DNA of 64,000 bases from contig NW_020313157.1 in the NCBI RefSeq assembly GCF_003265705.1, positions 620,001 through 684,000 of the forward strand, read 5' to 3'. Of the stretch, positions 1 to 11,011 are shown piece by piece; the first letter of the stretch is position 1, and each line of letters starts with the position of its first letter. Below the pieces are notes generated by a model. The model ran no database searches. It was not told the DNA's origin and worked only from the letters and a program-made list of their open reading frames with translations. The stretch comes from Callorhinus ursinus (lineage: Eukaryota > Chordata > Mammalia > Carnivora > Otariidae). Both the position numbers and the translations under genes were made by a program.

Positions 1-229
1 ACTTATCATTTTATCTATGTATCCACTTTTAAAACTAGTTTAACAAAACAAATCCCGCGTGTGTACACTGTAAATATTTAAAATAATTCAAAGAGATTAC
101 CCTTTGTCCATCCTAGCTCCCCTGATCCGCAGCAACTTTTCTGAAGTTGTGTCTTGTGTTGTTACATATCACAGATATAGCCCCTACCCTATTGACAAAT
201 GGAAGCCTACCACACATGCTGTATGCTTC

Positions 230-560
230 TTGCTCCCTCCTCGCCCCACACCCATAACCATATGTCTAAGAGTTTGTTCAGTGGCAGTGCAGGTGAGTCA
301 ACATCATGCTTTTCATAAATGCATAGTATTCAATCCTAAGTATGTCTCATGACTTGTCTAACCAGTTCTACCTTGATGAGCATTTAGGATCAACAAGCAA
401 GGCTACATGGGCCTCATTATGCACGCATCTTTGTGCACATGGGTGAGTGTAACTCTAAGATAACTTTCTCCTAGTGCAATTAGAAGATCAAAGAGTATGG
501 GCATTTTTAATTGCAACGCCTGTTGTCAAACTGGTATATTAATTTAACATCCTCCTCTGC
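230..560 (-). mobile_element. Old L1M-type fragment, antisense
   Basis: The order of phrases (a 'catagtattcaat' segment, then 'taaccagt', then 'gatgagcatttaggat', then 'caaagagtatgggcattttt') follows the antisense of mammalian L1M 3' regions as I remember them. It is strongly diverged and has no visible target-site duplication. A repeat library alignment would settle the subfamily. Confidence 0.45.
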
Positions 561-561
561 A

Positions 562-1030
562 TAGGACTGGCTTTCTTGTTTTACAATCAATTCATAATAT
601 ATTTAACAAATCCCAGGGAACCACCCTCAAATACACAAACACGTGCGGACAAATATAGAGACTGAAGTAATTATTTTGTTCACCACTGGGTATACCAGTA
701 TCTAGAAAAATATCTTGGAGACAGTAGGTGTCTAATAAGTGTGTACCTGAAAAAGGCTTGATAAAGGGATGTATGGATAAATTTTATATCCGGCCTCTGT
801 AGAGGTTAACATCTAAAAGTCATCCTTTACATTGTTCTGCAACTTGTGAGTGCTTTCAAATTCTTTGGGAAGCAGCAAAGCGTAAATTGTACATAAATAA
901 AATATAAATGAGTTAGCTCCTTATTGTTACTGGGGAGAATGGTGAACACATGTGTGTTAGCACACACATGCGCATCCTCCCTGAACGTGAATTCTCGAGT
1001 AACCCCTTTCTGCCACGCTTCTGATTCCAG
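562..1030. other. Stretch without recognised gene or repeat
   Basis: I see no exon or named repeat here. The only structure noted is a short inverted repeat: nine-base arms at 949-957 and 962-970 with a four-base loop, inside a GT/CA-rich patch. Confidence 0.5.
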
Positions 1031-1033
1031 AGT

Positions 1034-1089
1034 TGACGTCATGATGACCCCAAGGCCATTCTGAATCATCAGAGATTCAATTACGTCAA
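1034..1089. promoter_or_regulatory. Candidate CRE-type motif pair
   Basis: A full palindromic CRE (TGACGTCA) lies at 1034-1041, followed by TGATGA. A half-site-like TACGTCA lies near 1082-1088. CREB/ATF proteins bind such sequences. CpG-containing sites tend to decay in methylated DNA, so a retained full CRE is mildly notable. No promoter or exon is visible nearby, so function is inference only. Confidence 0.3.
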
Positions 1090-1499
1090 CCGCAAGTGTA
1101 GTGAGATGTATTTTATTTTATTCTAATTAGCTCAAGATTGGTCATCCCTGAATCTTATTTCTGAGACCAGAAGCATTAAGCAGCATCTTCCTGTGGTTTG
1201 TTTCTCCATCACTCTGTTCCCACTTCCCAATTTTTTGTCATTTTCATCCCCCTTTATCTTTCCTAGGTCAATGGCATATTCTGAAATAATAATGGAGAAA
1301 AGGTAAGGGGAGCCAAACTCTGCCTTTTTAAGTCAGGAAAATCCCTCAACTCTTCAGAGTCAAGCAAACACACGCTCTAAGACCTCAACTGTAGAAAAGG
1401 AGGTTATTGTTAAACGACTTTTAAGATCCTTTTCAGACACAAAGGACACATATGAGAAAAAGATTAGAAGACTCGAATTCTGTGTAGGCTTAACGGCTA

Positions 1500-1795
1500 T
1501 AAAAAGTAACCCCACCTACTCCATGATTCCATTTATATAAAATGCCAGAAAAGGCAAACTAATGTATAGAAACAGAAAGCAGATCAGTGGCTTCCTTGGG
1601 GAGGGTGGGAGGGAGAGATGACAGCGGGGCAGGAGAACACTTGAGAGTGGAGATGCTCACTCTCCGGATTGTGGTGACTGCTTCCTGGGTACGCACAGAC
1701 CTCAACACTTACCAAAGTGTACACTTTAAATGTGTGCAGTTGAGTAGGTGTTAATTATTCCTCAATAAAGATGTTTAAAAACTATAAACCATCCT
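1500..1795 (+). mobile_element. L1M 3'-end fragment
   Basis: The sequence runs through the familiar L1M tail: 'gattccatttatataaaatg', 'gaaacagaaagcagatcagtgg', a G-rich stretch, 'gattgtggtgactg', 'gtacactttaaatgtgtgcag' in part, and 'cctcaataaagatgttt'. It carries about the divergence expected of an ancient eutherian copy. It is non-coding and 5'-truncated. Confidence 0.8.
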
Positions 1796-1899
1796 GAAGA
1801 AGGAGGATGACGGACAATAATCAAGAAGTTCTAGACGAGGTCAAGCTCTCACCCCGGGGTAGCCTCCTTCCCAACTCTTTCCGAGCTAATACCATGTCC

Positions 1900-2595
1900 A
1901 AAATGTGCTATACTTTTACACATACTCCCTACCTGCCCTTTCAGCCCCTCATGGAAGGCCCCACCTTCTCTCTGACCTCATCACGTGCCACTCCCCCTCT
2001 TGCTTACTACCCTCCAGCTGCTCTAACTTTGAACTTGGCCATCTCTGTCAGCCTTGGAGACTCCGCACTTCCTGCTGCTCCTGCCTAGAAGGTTCTTGCA
2101 CTGGCTCTTTGTACAGCTGGATTCACTTTGGTAATCTGCTTAAACATCCCCTCCTCCCAAGAAGCCCTTCCTGACGACTCTATCTCAAGTCCCATTTCTG
2201 TCCCTCAGAGCACTTATCACAGACTGCCATCATGCATTCATATATTTGCTTTGCCTCTTTATGGCCTGTCTCTTACAATGGAAAGCAAGCTGCATGCCAT
2301 GGATGATCTTCTCCATCTGCTTACTTTTGCATACCCACTGACAAGAAGAGTGCCTGTTCATGAGAAATACAGGTTTAACTAATTCATTAGTTTTCCTTTT
2401 TATTTGCTGTGTATCTGTTTAATGCCATTCATCAGACACCTTTGGGGGCATCTGCTTAGATCACTCCCCAACTAATTCACCTTAATAAATTTGGGGCTTC
2501 CTGGGGCCAGGGATTATGTGTTATGAATTCATATCTCAAGGGCCTAGCATAGGGCTTGCACATAATAGACTTTCAATAAATGTTTACACAGAAAC
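1900..2595 (+). mobile_element. L2 LINE, 3' part
   Basis: This looks like the terminal ORF2 and 3' region of L2. Phrases include 'cccttcctgacgactctatctcaagt', 'agcacttatcacagactg' and the 3' end 'cataatagactttcaataaatg'. Three short open frames inside it (ending 2088, 2174 and 2382) are relics, not genes. No TSD is expected at this age. Confidence 0.75.
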
Positions 2596-2599
2596 CAAA

Positions 2600-2945
2600 C
2601 AGTGATTATTATTCCAGGGCCTTGAAACGGACTAATTTCCAAAAGAAAAAGTCCTGAAGCACATAGAAAACCCAAACATTTAAGCAAAAAGACAATGGGT
2701 AGTCTTGGATCAACAGCCTATTGAATTGTAAGAGATCCCAAAGACAGGTTCATCACTGAAAATCACCCAGGGTATCTGATTTTTTGTTTGTCTTATCACC
2801 AGAAATGTAAAATGAATGATGGAGAAATGCAACATACTTTTCAATCTGATCCCCACATTAGCCAATTCTCAACTAACCGTACTATATAATTAGCTAAAGC
2901 TGCCCATTCTTTGACCAGGATAGATAAGAGAGTTATCTGTAAAGA
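2600..2945. other. Unique-looking stretch
   Basis: I see no exon, RNA gene or named repeat here. It is AT-rich non-coding sequence. Confidence 0.5.
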
Positions 2946-2946
2946 T

Positions 2947-2947
<1 letters not shown>

Positions 2948-2977
<30 letters not shown>
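2948..2977. repeat. (CA)15 microsatellite
   Basis: An uninterrupted CA dinucleotide run of 30 bases, followed by 'tagccaccatg'. It is likely polymorphic. An open frame of 61 codons starting at 2911 passes through it and is not a gene. Confidence 0.95.
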
Positions 2978-2980
<3 letters not shown>

Positions 2981-3284
2981 CCACCATGCATGTCGTTAAA
3001 AACACAATGGAGCCCACAGGCGGACTAGACTCAAGACATGAACTACATCTTCAGAGTTCATGGTGCTGTTACGGACCTGTAGCAAAGGATTTTTAAGGAG
3101 TATGGAGGAATTCATCAGAGGGATACTCAATGACTGTAAATATTCTAGGACTTTCTCTCAGTCCCAGGGATGCCAGAGATTTGTGCAGTAAGAAATCCTG
3201 CTAGACAGAATCATTTCAGAGACTTGTCACTAGCAAAGACAAAAATGAGACATAGAACAACTGTTTTCCTTGCCTAGCATTAAC

Positions 3285-3665
3285 TGCCCACCTCCACTTG
3301 TCTTGAATAGACCCACACCTCCTCCATTCTCAGATCAAATGGATGCAAAGATGAAAGTTCTGGCCTCTGTGGGTGGTCATGTGATCCACATCTGTCCAGT
3401 GACCAGATGCTACTGCTGGACCAATATGATTGGCTAATGGATGGGCATATGCCCTAAGCTGAACCAATGAAAGACAGTCCTGAAGCTTTTGCTTAAACTT
3501 AAAACTCCAGTCTTTTTACTGGAGGCAGAGATGCTCTCTTTCAACTGGGGGTACTCAGCTAGAAGAACAGAAGCTTGGAACTGCTGGTGGCTACCAGAAA
3601 GAAGGGCTTGTCTGTGACTGAAGCCTACATCAAAAACAGAAAAACAGAGTTGAGAAAAGGAAAGA
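3285..3665 (+). repeat. Old interspersed repeat, family not named
   Basis: The segment contains 'ccaatatgattggctaatggatgggcatatg' (cited in parts: CCAATATGATTGG, GATGGGCATATG), 'gaaccaatgaaagacagtcctg', 'ggaactgctggtggctacc' and 'gaagcctacatc'. This order recalls a common ancient mammalian repeat with CCAAT-like phrases. A related piece seems to lie at 11012-11495. I cannot name the family reliably. Confidence 0.4.
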
Positions 3666-3666
3666 C

Positions 3667-3800
3667 AAATGTGTGCGTGTGCGTGTGTATACACACATAT
3701 ATGTGTTTATATCTGTATATACTTTAGATAGATCTGCCTATATATCTCTATCTAATCTATACAGATATCTATAGACTCCATCTATAATGTATCTATAATA
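3667..3800. repeat. Degenerate GT and TATC simple repeat
   Basis: A GT-rich run ('gtgtgcgtgtgcgtgtgtat') passes into ATAC and TATC-like tetranucleotides up to about 3800. It is an imperfect, decayed microsatellite cluster. Confidence 0.8.
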
Positions 3801-3856
3801 GTCCTGAGAATATTATCTGAGTTTCTTTATGCAGCTGCATCTGAGACCTACCTTTT

Positions 3857-4021
3857 TTTTTAACATTTTTTTATTATGTTATGTTAGTCACCATACATTG
3901 CATCATTAGTTTTTGATGTAGTGTTCCATGATTCATTGTTCACGTATAACACCCAGTGCCCCATTCAGTATGTGCCCTCTTTAATACCCATCACCAGGCT
4001 AACCCATTCCCCCACCCCCCT
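3857..4021 (-). mobile_element. Truncated carnivore L1 with perfect TSDs
   Basis: On the + strand this starts with a T run (the L1 poly-A tail) and continues through the antisense of the carnivore L1 3' UTR, including 'gtagtgttccatgattcat' and 'aatacccatcaccaggc'. The 16-bp sequence CTGAGACCTACCTTTT occurs intact at 3841-3856 and at 4022-4037, a perfect target-site duplication. Only about 165 bp of the 3' end was inserted. It is the shortest of three similar L1 tails, all on the minus strand. Confidence 0.92.
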
Positions 4022-4319
4022 CTGAGACCTACCTTTTAAACCTTTCTGTTTAGCATGCCAGTAAATTCTCCATTCATGTGTGATTTGGCTTAAGCCTAGT
4101 GGAGTTGGTTACTTTGACCACTCACAATTGCAAGAAGGCAGAGAAATACCCAATAACAGAGCAAGTCATTGAAGGAAGTGCAGCTTAGAGTCCCCTGGTT
4201 TAGCGTCCCTATCTCCACTGGCCATGCACATGTAACCAACACGAAAAACACTTGTCTCTGGGTGCTGTAGTTGAAATATCCACACTAAGAAGTTAGCAAG
4301 CTAGTAGAAAGAGGTCCTG

Positions 4320-4440
4320 ACTTGACTACAGAAGCTCAACATTCTCATCCCACTTTTACCATTAATTTTGAAGCCAGGCAAACCAGATCTTGAGCAAGTT
4401 ATTTTGCTTTTCTAAATATCACTTTTCTCATCTGTTACCC
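4320..4440 (+). mobile_element. MIR-like fragment
   Basis: It resembles the middle of MIR: 'cttgagcaagttattttgc', then 'ctaaatatcacttttctcatctgt'. It is old and short, and was identified by phrase order only. Confidence 0.55.
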
Positions 4441-4727
4441 TGATACAGCTTCCCTCCATCTCAGAATTAGAACAGCCCATCCTAATCAGAGGGGTGGTCC
4501 TCTCCTGATGGGGATGAGGTAAGGTGCCCAATTCACTTAGAAGCTTTTGCAGACTGCGCTGATTCTGCCCCATGAGAAGCTGCAGTAACTTTCTGCACTG
4601 CGTTATACTCTCAATTCTGTTGGACGGGGTGGGAGGGGAGATGGGGATAAGTTTAATAATGCAAAGTCTTCGATGTAGCACCTGGAATTCCATATATGAA
4701 TGCTGTTTTTATTATTTAACTTGGGCT

Positions 4728-4785
4728 TAATATATATACATATATATACACATATATGTTTATATATTATATACATTATTCAGCT
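4728..4785. repeat. (TA)n / TATACA simple repeat
   Basis: Alternating TA with CA interruptions, passing into 'atgtttatatattatatac'. AT-rich and prone to melting. Confidence 0.85.
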
Positions 4786-5359
4786 ATCATTTGGGATTGT
4801 TTTGACAGACGACTTTAGACTATATATGTGAAAAACACAAGAGGATGGTTAAATTCTGTTTTTTACTCTTGTTGTTATTATGGAATAGGAGGGAAAATTG
4901 TCTGAACCAGCAAATGGCTGGCAGACTCTGGGTGTCCATGCATGTTTGAATGAGAGACTTGGGTCAGCAAGCAGAAACAGCTACTTGAGGGTTCCCACGC
5001 TTGGGAAGAGCTTTGGCGAATGATGTTATTAGGTACTGGTAGTACCTCATGGCTTAGAGGGAAATTCAATTTAGGTCACAGGACTGGAGACTTCCGAAAT
5101 ATTGTTCAGTACCTTGCAGGTCGTTCTTTACAAATTCTGATACTATGATGCCTGCTGGTTATTATGTCCTATAGGAGGCTTATTTTTTCTATTTATTTAT
5201 ATTCCTCTAAACTGTTTTTATTATGTAAATATCACATATACATAACAGGGAAAATACGAAACTGAGGGAAGTGAAAAGAAGAAAATAGCAACCAGCCATA
5301 CCATCTTGGTGTGCATACACACTTCTAGAAATAAATTGTGCAAAGCAATGGCCTCTGCA

Positions 5360-5490
5360 GAACGAGTTTCTGCGTTCATATTCTGGCTCTCTGATACTTA
5401 TTAGCTCATAAATTTTAGGAATTTTTAACCTCACTAGTCTTCAAATTCATAACATGCATCATGGGAATAATAATCATATCTTTCTTCATA
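5360..5490 (+). mobile_element. MIR-like fragment
   Basis: Phrases 'ttcatattctggctctctgatacttattag', 'aacctcactagtcttcaaattcat' and 'gggaataataatcatat' (each seen in parts) follow the MIR order of splice-like core then 'ATGGGGATAATAAT'. Diverged. Confidence 0.55.
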
Positions 5491-5639
5491 TCATTATTAT
5501 TTTTAATATATTTCAAAGGGGACCTTAGTATATATTCCCTTTTTTTTCATTTGTCAGCCCTTAATTGATTAATATGTTGTGAATCTCGTTCATGCCAATT
5601 ATTATACTGCATTTCTAAATTCAGTAAGACTGAAGATGG

Positions 5640-5760
5640 AACACTTCTTTGTTAGAACCTAAGTTCCATGTGGGTAAAAGGTCACACCAACTCCATTTGT
5701 TGTTTTATCCAGCATGAGGCCCAATGCCTGGCCCTTCATAAGCAACTCCAAGCATGATAA
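5640..5760 (+). mobile_element. Possible L2 3'-end fragment
   Basis: The phrase order 'cctaagttccatgtggg' ... 'ccagcatgaggcccaatgcctgg' (in parts) resembles the L2 3' terminus. It is short, so this is a weak call. Confidence 0.35.
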
Positions 5761-6058
5761 TGCGCTGCTAAACTGACTTCAGACTGGTCATGTCATCACT
5801 TCAATACAGTTCAAGTTCTGGAAATCAAAGTTGATGAAAATGCCAGAGAATGAGGTCACTAGTTTTCCATTCCCTATTTAAAAAAAAAAAATCACAACTT
5901 GGAAAAAAATGTGTGAATCTTCAAGTGGTAAAACATACAGTAATATCTTGTGCAGAAATCTTGGGAAGCACCCACACTTTTCAGAAACAGAATTTTCCAT
6001 TATTGTTTTCAGGAATAGAGAGAATTACTTAGAGAGTTAGGTGTGGAAATAAAGGTAA

Positions 6059-6105
6059 GCAGGTGTGCGTGTGTGCATGCGCACACGTTTGTGCGTATGT
6101 ACACA
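6059..6105. repeat. GT/GC-rich simple repeat
   Basis: A patch of alternating pyrimidine-purine sequence (gtgtgcgtgtgtgcatgcgcacac), cited in part, with a small self-complementary GTGTGCATGCGCACAC core. It is prone to Z-DNA or a short hairpin. Confidence 0.6.
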
Positions 6106-6429
6106 GGCAGAATTAGCCTCAAGCTTGCAATTGTATCAGCCACGGTCCGTGGGAAGGCTCGTTCAACTGCAATGCTCACAATACACTTGAAGCACTCAAT
6201 TGAAGTACATGCATTTTTGGTTTGAAAAGTTCTTTTGAAATTAGACTCTGTTTTCTAATCTCAAAAAAATTGCTGGTTGGATGATTTTCATTTCTTTGTA
6301 AAATGACAAGTGATACTTCAGTTTTTAGCAAAAGGTTAATGTTAAGTCTCCAAACTTTATAAATCGTACTTTCTCCATAAAATAAACTCTTGCATGCTGG
6401 TGTGTAAGATTAGCGAGAAATGTTCACAC

Positions 6430-6720
6430 TGTTGAAAATAGATGGATTTTGCATTTCAAGGTGACAAGTGCAATGTCAGACCCAATCAATCGATCACTAC
6501 ATAATTATTATTGCAAATGATCCATATCCATGCTGCAAACCTTAAGGGGAATTTAATGAAGCAGTAAGCACATCAATAATAAGATCTACTTTGGTCTCTA
6601 TTAAATCTCATGATTCATAAATATCCTGGCATGTTTTATTCTTCCTTTAAATCCTGTGAAGACATCTAAAAAGTGAATGCTTGAAGGCTACTATTTAACA
6701 CTTCACTAAAGACAATTCTA
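6430..6720. promoter_or_regulatory. Candidate conserved non-coding element
   Basis: AT-rich unique sequence with an ATCGAT core (6489-6494), ATAATTATTA (6501-6510) and TGCAAAT (6512-6518) close together. These resemble CUT/ONECUT, homeodomain and POU octamer sites. There is no open frame or repeat. Conservation is a guess from sequence style and cannot be tested here. Confidence 0.25.
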
Positions 6721-6724
6721 AGGC

Positions 6725-8970
6725 TTTCAGAAAGATTTAGGCTCAATATCAGATCCCTCTTCACATAGAGGCTAATGGAATCCAATAGTCTATGGATATA
6801 TACAGAACAGAGTTCCTCTACGAAGTTAGAATCAAGGTAGACGTTTTCATCTCCCTTCTCAAATTTGAATTTTCATGAGGAAAGCCCCTGCAAATAGCAG
6901 CTTGAGCTGGTATCTGATGCCCAAGAGCAAGAGGAGTATTTCTTTTTGATGAGAGAAAAGAGTAGACTCTGGCAGGAGTTTGCCTGCCTTACACTGTTTT
7001 GTTGTGAATTAGGTAAAGGCACCCTTCCCTGGGCAGGCTGGAAGGTGTACGAACTGACAGCTTATCTCATCTTTGTGCAAAGAAAATGGCACCCTTGCCT
7101 CTGGGTGGATGCAGCTCCAGACTGTGGTACATAGTTTGTTAAGGGGGGCAAAGGGGAGCAAAGATTGGATTTCATCCTTGGCTCCATGCCTGGGTACAAT
7201 TCACCAACTGTACAATCGCCGGACTTAGGATGCAAACAGACCAGAGCCAAATGTTTCTGGTTTAGAAGTCAGAAATTGCAAATCATTGCTGCTGATGCTG
7301 GGCAGTAGCCAAGTTCTAACATCAAGAGGGGCTGGGAATGTGAACAGGCTTGGGAGCAAACTCCGCGTTTGTCTTTAGTGGCAAACAAACACTTTTTAAA
7401 AAATATGCCATACACTGAATACTTAGTCTACATGCCTTAAAGTCTTGCTCTCAGAAAATGCATCTTCTAATAACCTTATGATAAACTTTCATCTTTGTCT
7501 TAACAACTGTTATGATCTTTTCAAAAAGTGTCACTTTTTAATACATCGTTTACTTTCCTTCTATACATGCTTTTGAGTGTATAAACTTGGCTACCTCTCC
7601 CTCCCTGAGCCCCTTCTTGCATCTAAAATACTCTGATGTCACTTATGTATGTACTGCTATATTCTATGATCAGTATTTTCAATGCTCTGGAATGGAACTC
7701 AGAGATTTCTTGCCATCACAAATGAGTATTATTTTTTTCCTGAATTCCATCTTATTCAATGAGTAGTGCATTCTCCAATCACAATGCTGCATCATGAATT
7801 CCTCCAGGCTAAAGGAGAACTGGCACAGCACGGGCTCAGTTTCTGTCTGTGCCATGCTGGTGCAGAAAGAATAAATTCCTAGCTATGGGGATGGGTTCTA
7901 CACAAGCCAAGAAATGTCTGTATGGAAACTTCCAAATGAAAGCTTGAAAAAATATTTCGTATATTTAAATAACTTAGTACCATGTATCCTTGTACATAAT
8001 TTTTTTTTTCCTGTGTCTCTGATTTCCTTGGGAGATACTCCTCGATTGGGTCATAAAGTACAAGCTCTTCTGTTTTTAAAAAATACTTTATACTTGCAAG
8101 CTAATGCTTGAGAATGAGTATTGTCAAACTCGGGCAAGCATTCAATATATTATCCTTAAAAAAATTTCTCTCAATTTGAAAAAAAAAAACCTGGTCTTAG
8201 TTTACATTTATTTGACATTGGGGAGGATGAACATAATGTCCTATATTTATGGTCATTTGATTTTTCCATCTGATTCGTCTGCTTATCCTCCTTTGCCCAC
8301 TTGGTACATATTAAAGTTGTTACTGTTCATTTCATTAATATTTATCATGGACTATGTTAAAAAAAATCCAACAACAAGGAAATGGGTAAGTAAATTATAT
8401 TATATCCAAATGCTAAAAGATGATACCAACTTAAAAAACCCATATTTTCAAAAATATGTAGTAACACCAGAAACTGTTTCTAAAATAATTTGTATGAAAT
8501 TATATTTCTAGTGTGACCCAAATTTTTGAAGGAAAAGGATATCCAAGTAAATTCAAGTATATTGATCTTTGAGAAGATGCAGAAATACATCACAATATTA
8601 ACAGTAGTGAGTGATAGGTTTGGGAAATTAATGTTTTTATTCATATTTCCAATTTTATAATGCCCAGTTATAACTTTTGTTTTCATAAAGAGAATAATCA
8701 TAATTCTTTTTTAAAGGCAAACACTTTTCATGGGCATTTTCTTCTACCCATTTTTCAGGATGTAGATACAAAGACTCGATGTTAATTCATTCCTTTACAG
8801 CCCAAATTTAAAATCTGCTTTCATCTTCTGTTTTCTTTCCTCTTCACCCCTCTCTGAAGCTTTTTTTCCCCCTCTGCTTATGAGTTTTATTTAGTGATGG
8901 GGGGGAAAGGAGCCTAAAGTCTCACATTTCAGAGCAAAGCACTGGGCTAAGCAATGAAAATGGTTCTGTC
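6725..8970. other. Long stretch without recognised gene
   Basis: I find no exon, RNA gene or clear repeat. The longest open frame (8104-8511, 135 codons, plus strand) is rich in Ile, Leu, Lys and Tyr from AT-rich DNA. It has no recognisable domain and I do not treat it as a gene. A G7 run sits near 8899. Confidence 0.5.
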
Positions 8971-8974
8971 AATT

Positions 8975-9135
8975 CATTCTCGTGCTTTTTCAAGTATTAC
9001 CCTCCATTTTAAAGTGGGTTTAGTAAAATGTCTGAGGTCACACAGTGAGGAGCTGGTACAAAATGAATTTGAACCCATATCGAGCTGGCTCCAAAGCTCC
9101 ATGCTCTTTGAACCACTGCCCACTGTGGACGGATG
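8975..9135 (-). mobile_element. MIR, antisense
   Basis: Antisense MIR phrases occur in order: 'ccattttaaagtgggttt', 'ctgaggtcacacagtgagg', 'tgaatttgaacccat', then 'ctccatgctctttgaacca'. This is the typical MIR body read from its 3' to 5' end. Confidence 0.75.
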
Positions 9136-9139
9136 GGGG

Positions 9140-9815
9140 GGTCACCCCTGCAACTGTGCACACCCTCACTCACCCTTGCAGGGGATTTGGTTTGTTGTCC
9201 TAACAGTGGTGACCGTGGTTATAGGTAACTTTTCCCTAACACCTACTACCTGCTATGTATGATTTATGAGAACCCTTCTTGCAATGCATCATTTGAATTC
9301 ACCACACCCTTTTAAAAATAGTGCTAGGAAAGAGTGACGGGCAAAATATTTAGCAAGAAAGATCATATGGGCATTGACCCACCAGAAGAATGGAGCAACT
9401 AACAGAGAAGGCTGCTGGAAGGAAACCAGGATGGCCACCCAGCGATCCGGCTCAGCACCAGGTGAACGGCAACCTCATGTGTTCGCATCAGCCTGAGTTA
9501 AATTTGGAGAAACTGAGGGTTAGATGTGTATAATACTGGAAGGGCCTGATTTTGAAAACAGTCCGATTTACCACAAAGTCCATGATCTTAATGATTATAA
9601 TACACTAAGAAACCTGTTATTACCTGCATATGATAAATGATAGGGATGTTTGAGTGCCTAGGCACGTGTGCACACACAGTCTCTTTTTGTCATAAAGTAA
9701 AGTAGGCTGCTTTTGGCTTAATGTTACAAATGACAGAATGGCGTTAAGCGTCTTTGCCCCTTTCATTGGTTTAAAATATTGAAAGCTTCAGGGAATATCT
9801 GAAGCTATCACACAT
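9140..9815. other. Stretch without recognised gene
   Basis: Mostly unique sequence. A short piece around 9225-9300 may be another MIR remnant (cctactacctgctatgtatg), but it is too short to call. Confidence 0.45.
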
Positions 9816-9819
9816 ATGA

Positions 9820-9892
9820 AACCAAAACCAAAACCAAACCAAACCAAACAAAAAACAAAACAACAGCAACAACAACGACAAAAAAAAAACCC
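9820..9892. repeat. A-rich (AACCA/AAC)n tract
   Basis: A decayed tract of AAACC, AAAC and AAC units running into an A9 stretch. It could be the remnant of a retroposon tail, but no body is recognisable on either side. Confidence 0.8.
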
Positions 9893-9894
9893 AA

Positions 9895-10705
9895 AACACC
9901 TCCCCCCCGTCTTCCTCTCAATCCCCCATTAACTAATTGTGTTCCTGTTCTCCTTTGTAGCACCTGCCTCTGATTAGCCTTTTAATTTAGCACATTAACA
10001 ACACTCTCTTTACTTGAATACTCCATCACTGAGCTCATTTAAGTCAAATGCCCTTGAAGATACTGGAAATTCCTAACAACACTCACCATTATTAAACAGT
10101 TTTGTATTTCTGATTGTCAGCTGGAGGTGCTTGGTACTGGACAGAGCGAACCTTGTGTAAAGCACTGTGATTTATTCAAGGAGTCCCCATTCCGTTCTCC
10201 CCAGCTCTGCAGGTAACCTCGAGATTTTCAATGTTCCACACACTGTTCCTTTTTTTGAGTTTCTCCTTTATCCACCCCCTTCCTCATCAGAGTTTTTTGG
10301 TAAATAAGCAGGAGAAGCCTGCTGATTCAGCATCCGTGAAGGAGTCATTGTAGAGGTCTGAGGATCAGGTTTCTTTGAAAATAGGGATCAGAGCTGGACG
10401 TAGTGAAGCAGTGGGTATAGTACATACGTGGGCTTGCCTTTGATGCGCGGCAGCAAAGTCAAATTGGGTAGATTTCAGTTATTTGTAGCAGATGGAGAGG
10501 TGCTTAAGATCCTAGGAGAAAAACAACTACTTGATGCTCCAACACTTTCCAAAGAAAAAAAAAAGGTCACCCTCTTGTCTTCTCCCCAACTCCCTGTAAC
10601 TCCTCCTGCCCCTTGCTTTAACTGTAGAATGCTTGGCAGGTGCGGGTTTCTGATATTACACGAAGTGCTATGCAGCTCTAACCCAGTGTGATCTGGGTTC
10701 CTGCA
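9895..10705. other. Stretch without recognised gene
   Basis: I see no exon or repeat I can name. Overlapping open frames at 10428-10691 (plus) and 10475-10807 (minus) have no recognisable domain. Confidence 0.45.
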
Positions 10706-11008
10706 CCCCTCAGAACTCTCTCTCTGGCCACACTCCCTTGCACTCTGAGCTTCGGCCAACCGGGCCTTCTGGAACTTGGTTGCACTCAGTGTCCTCCTTG
10801 CTACCACCTCTACCTAGCAGTGTCCTCCCTGATAGCAGCCTCCTAATCCCCAGGTCTCAGCTGAGAAGATCCCCTTCTTGGATAAACCATGCCTGATGTC
10901 ACTATTCCTAATACCCCTTCCATTATGGTCCTACCCAAGCAGCCTTGTGGTTTGTGTCTTAGCCCTCATTATAGGCTGCAATTATAATGTTTATTTATTT
11001 GTGTAGTG
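10706..11008 (+). mobile_element. L2 LINE, 5' half of a split copy
   Basis: It shows the L2 terminal ORF2 region, with 'gccacactcccttgcactc', 'ctcccaggtctcagctgag' in part, and 'ataatgtttatttatttgtg'. The L2 consensus appears to continue at 11505, so this copy seems to be interrupted by the element at 11012-11495. Confidence 0.6.
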
Positions 11009-11011
11009 GGC

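Noticed and set aside
949..970. Nine-base inverted repeat as a functional hairpin
   Set aside because: It is made of GT/CA sequence, where such pairing is common by chance.
8104..8511. 135-codon open frame as a gene
   Set aside because: Composition follows the AT-rich DNA, there is no domain, no promoter or splice signal, and it ends in non-descript sequence.
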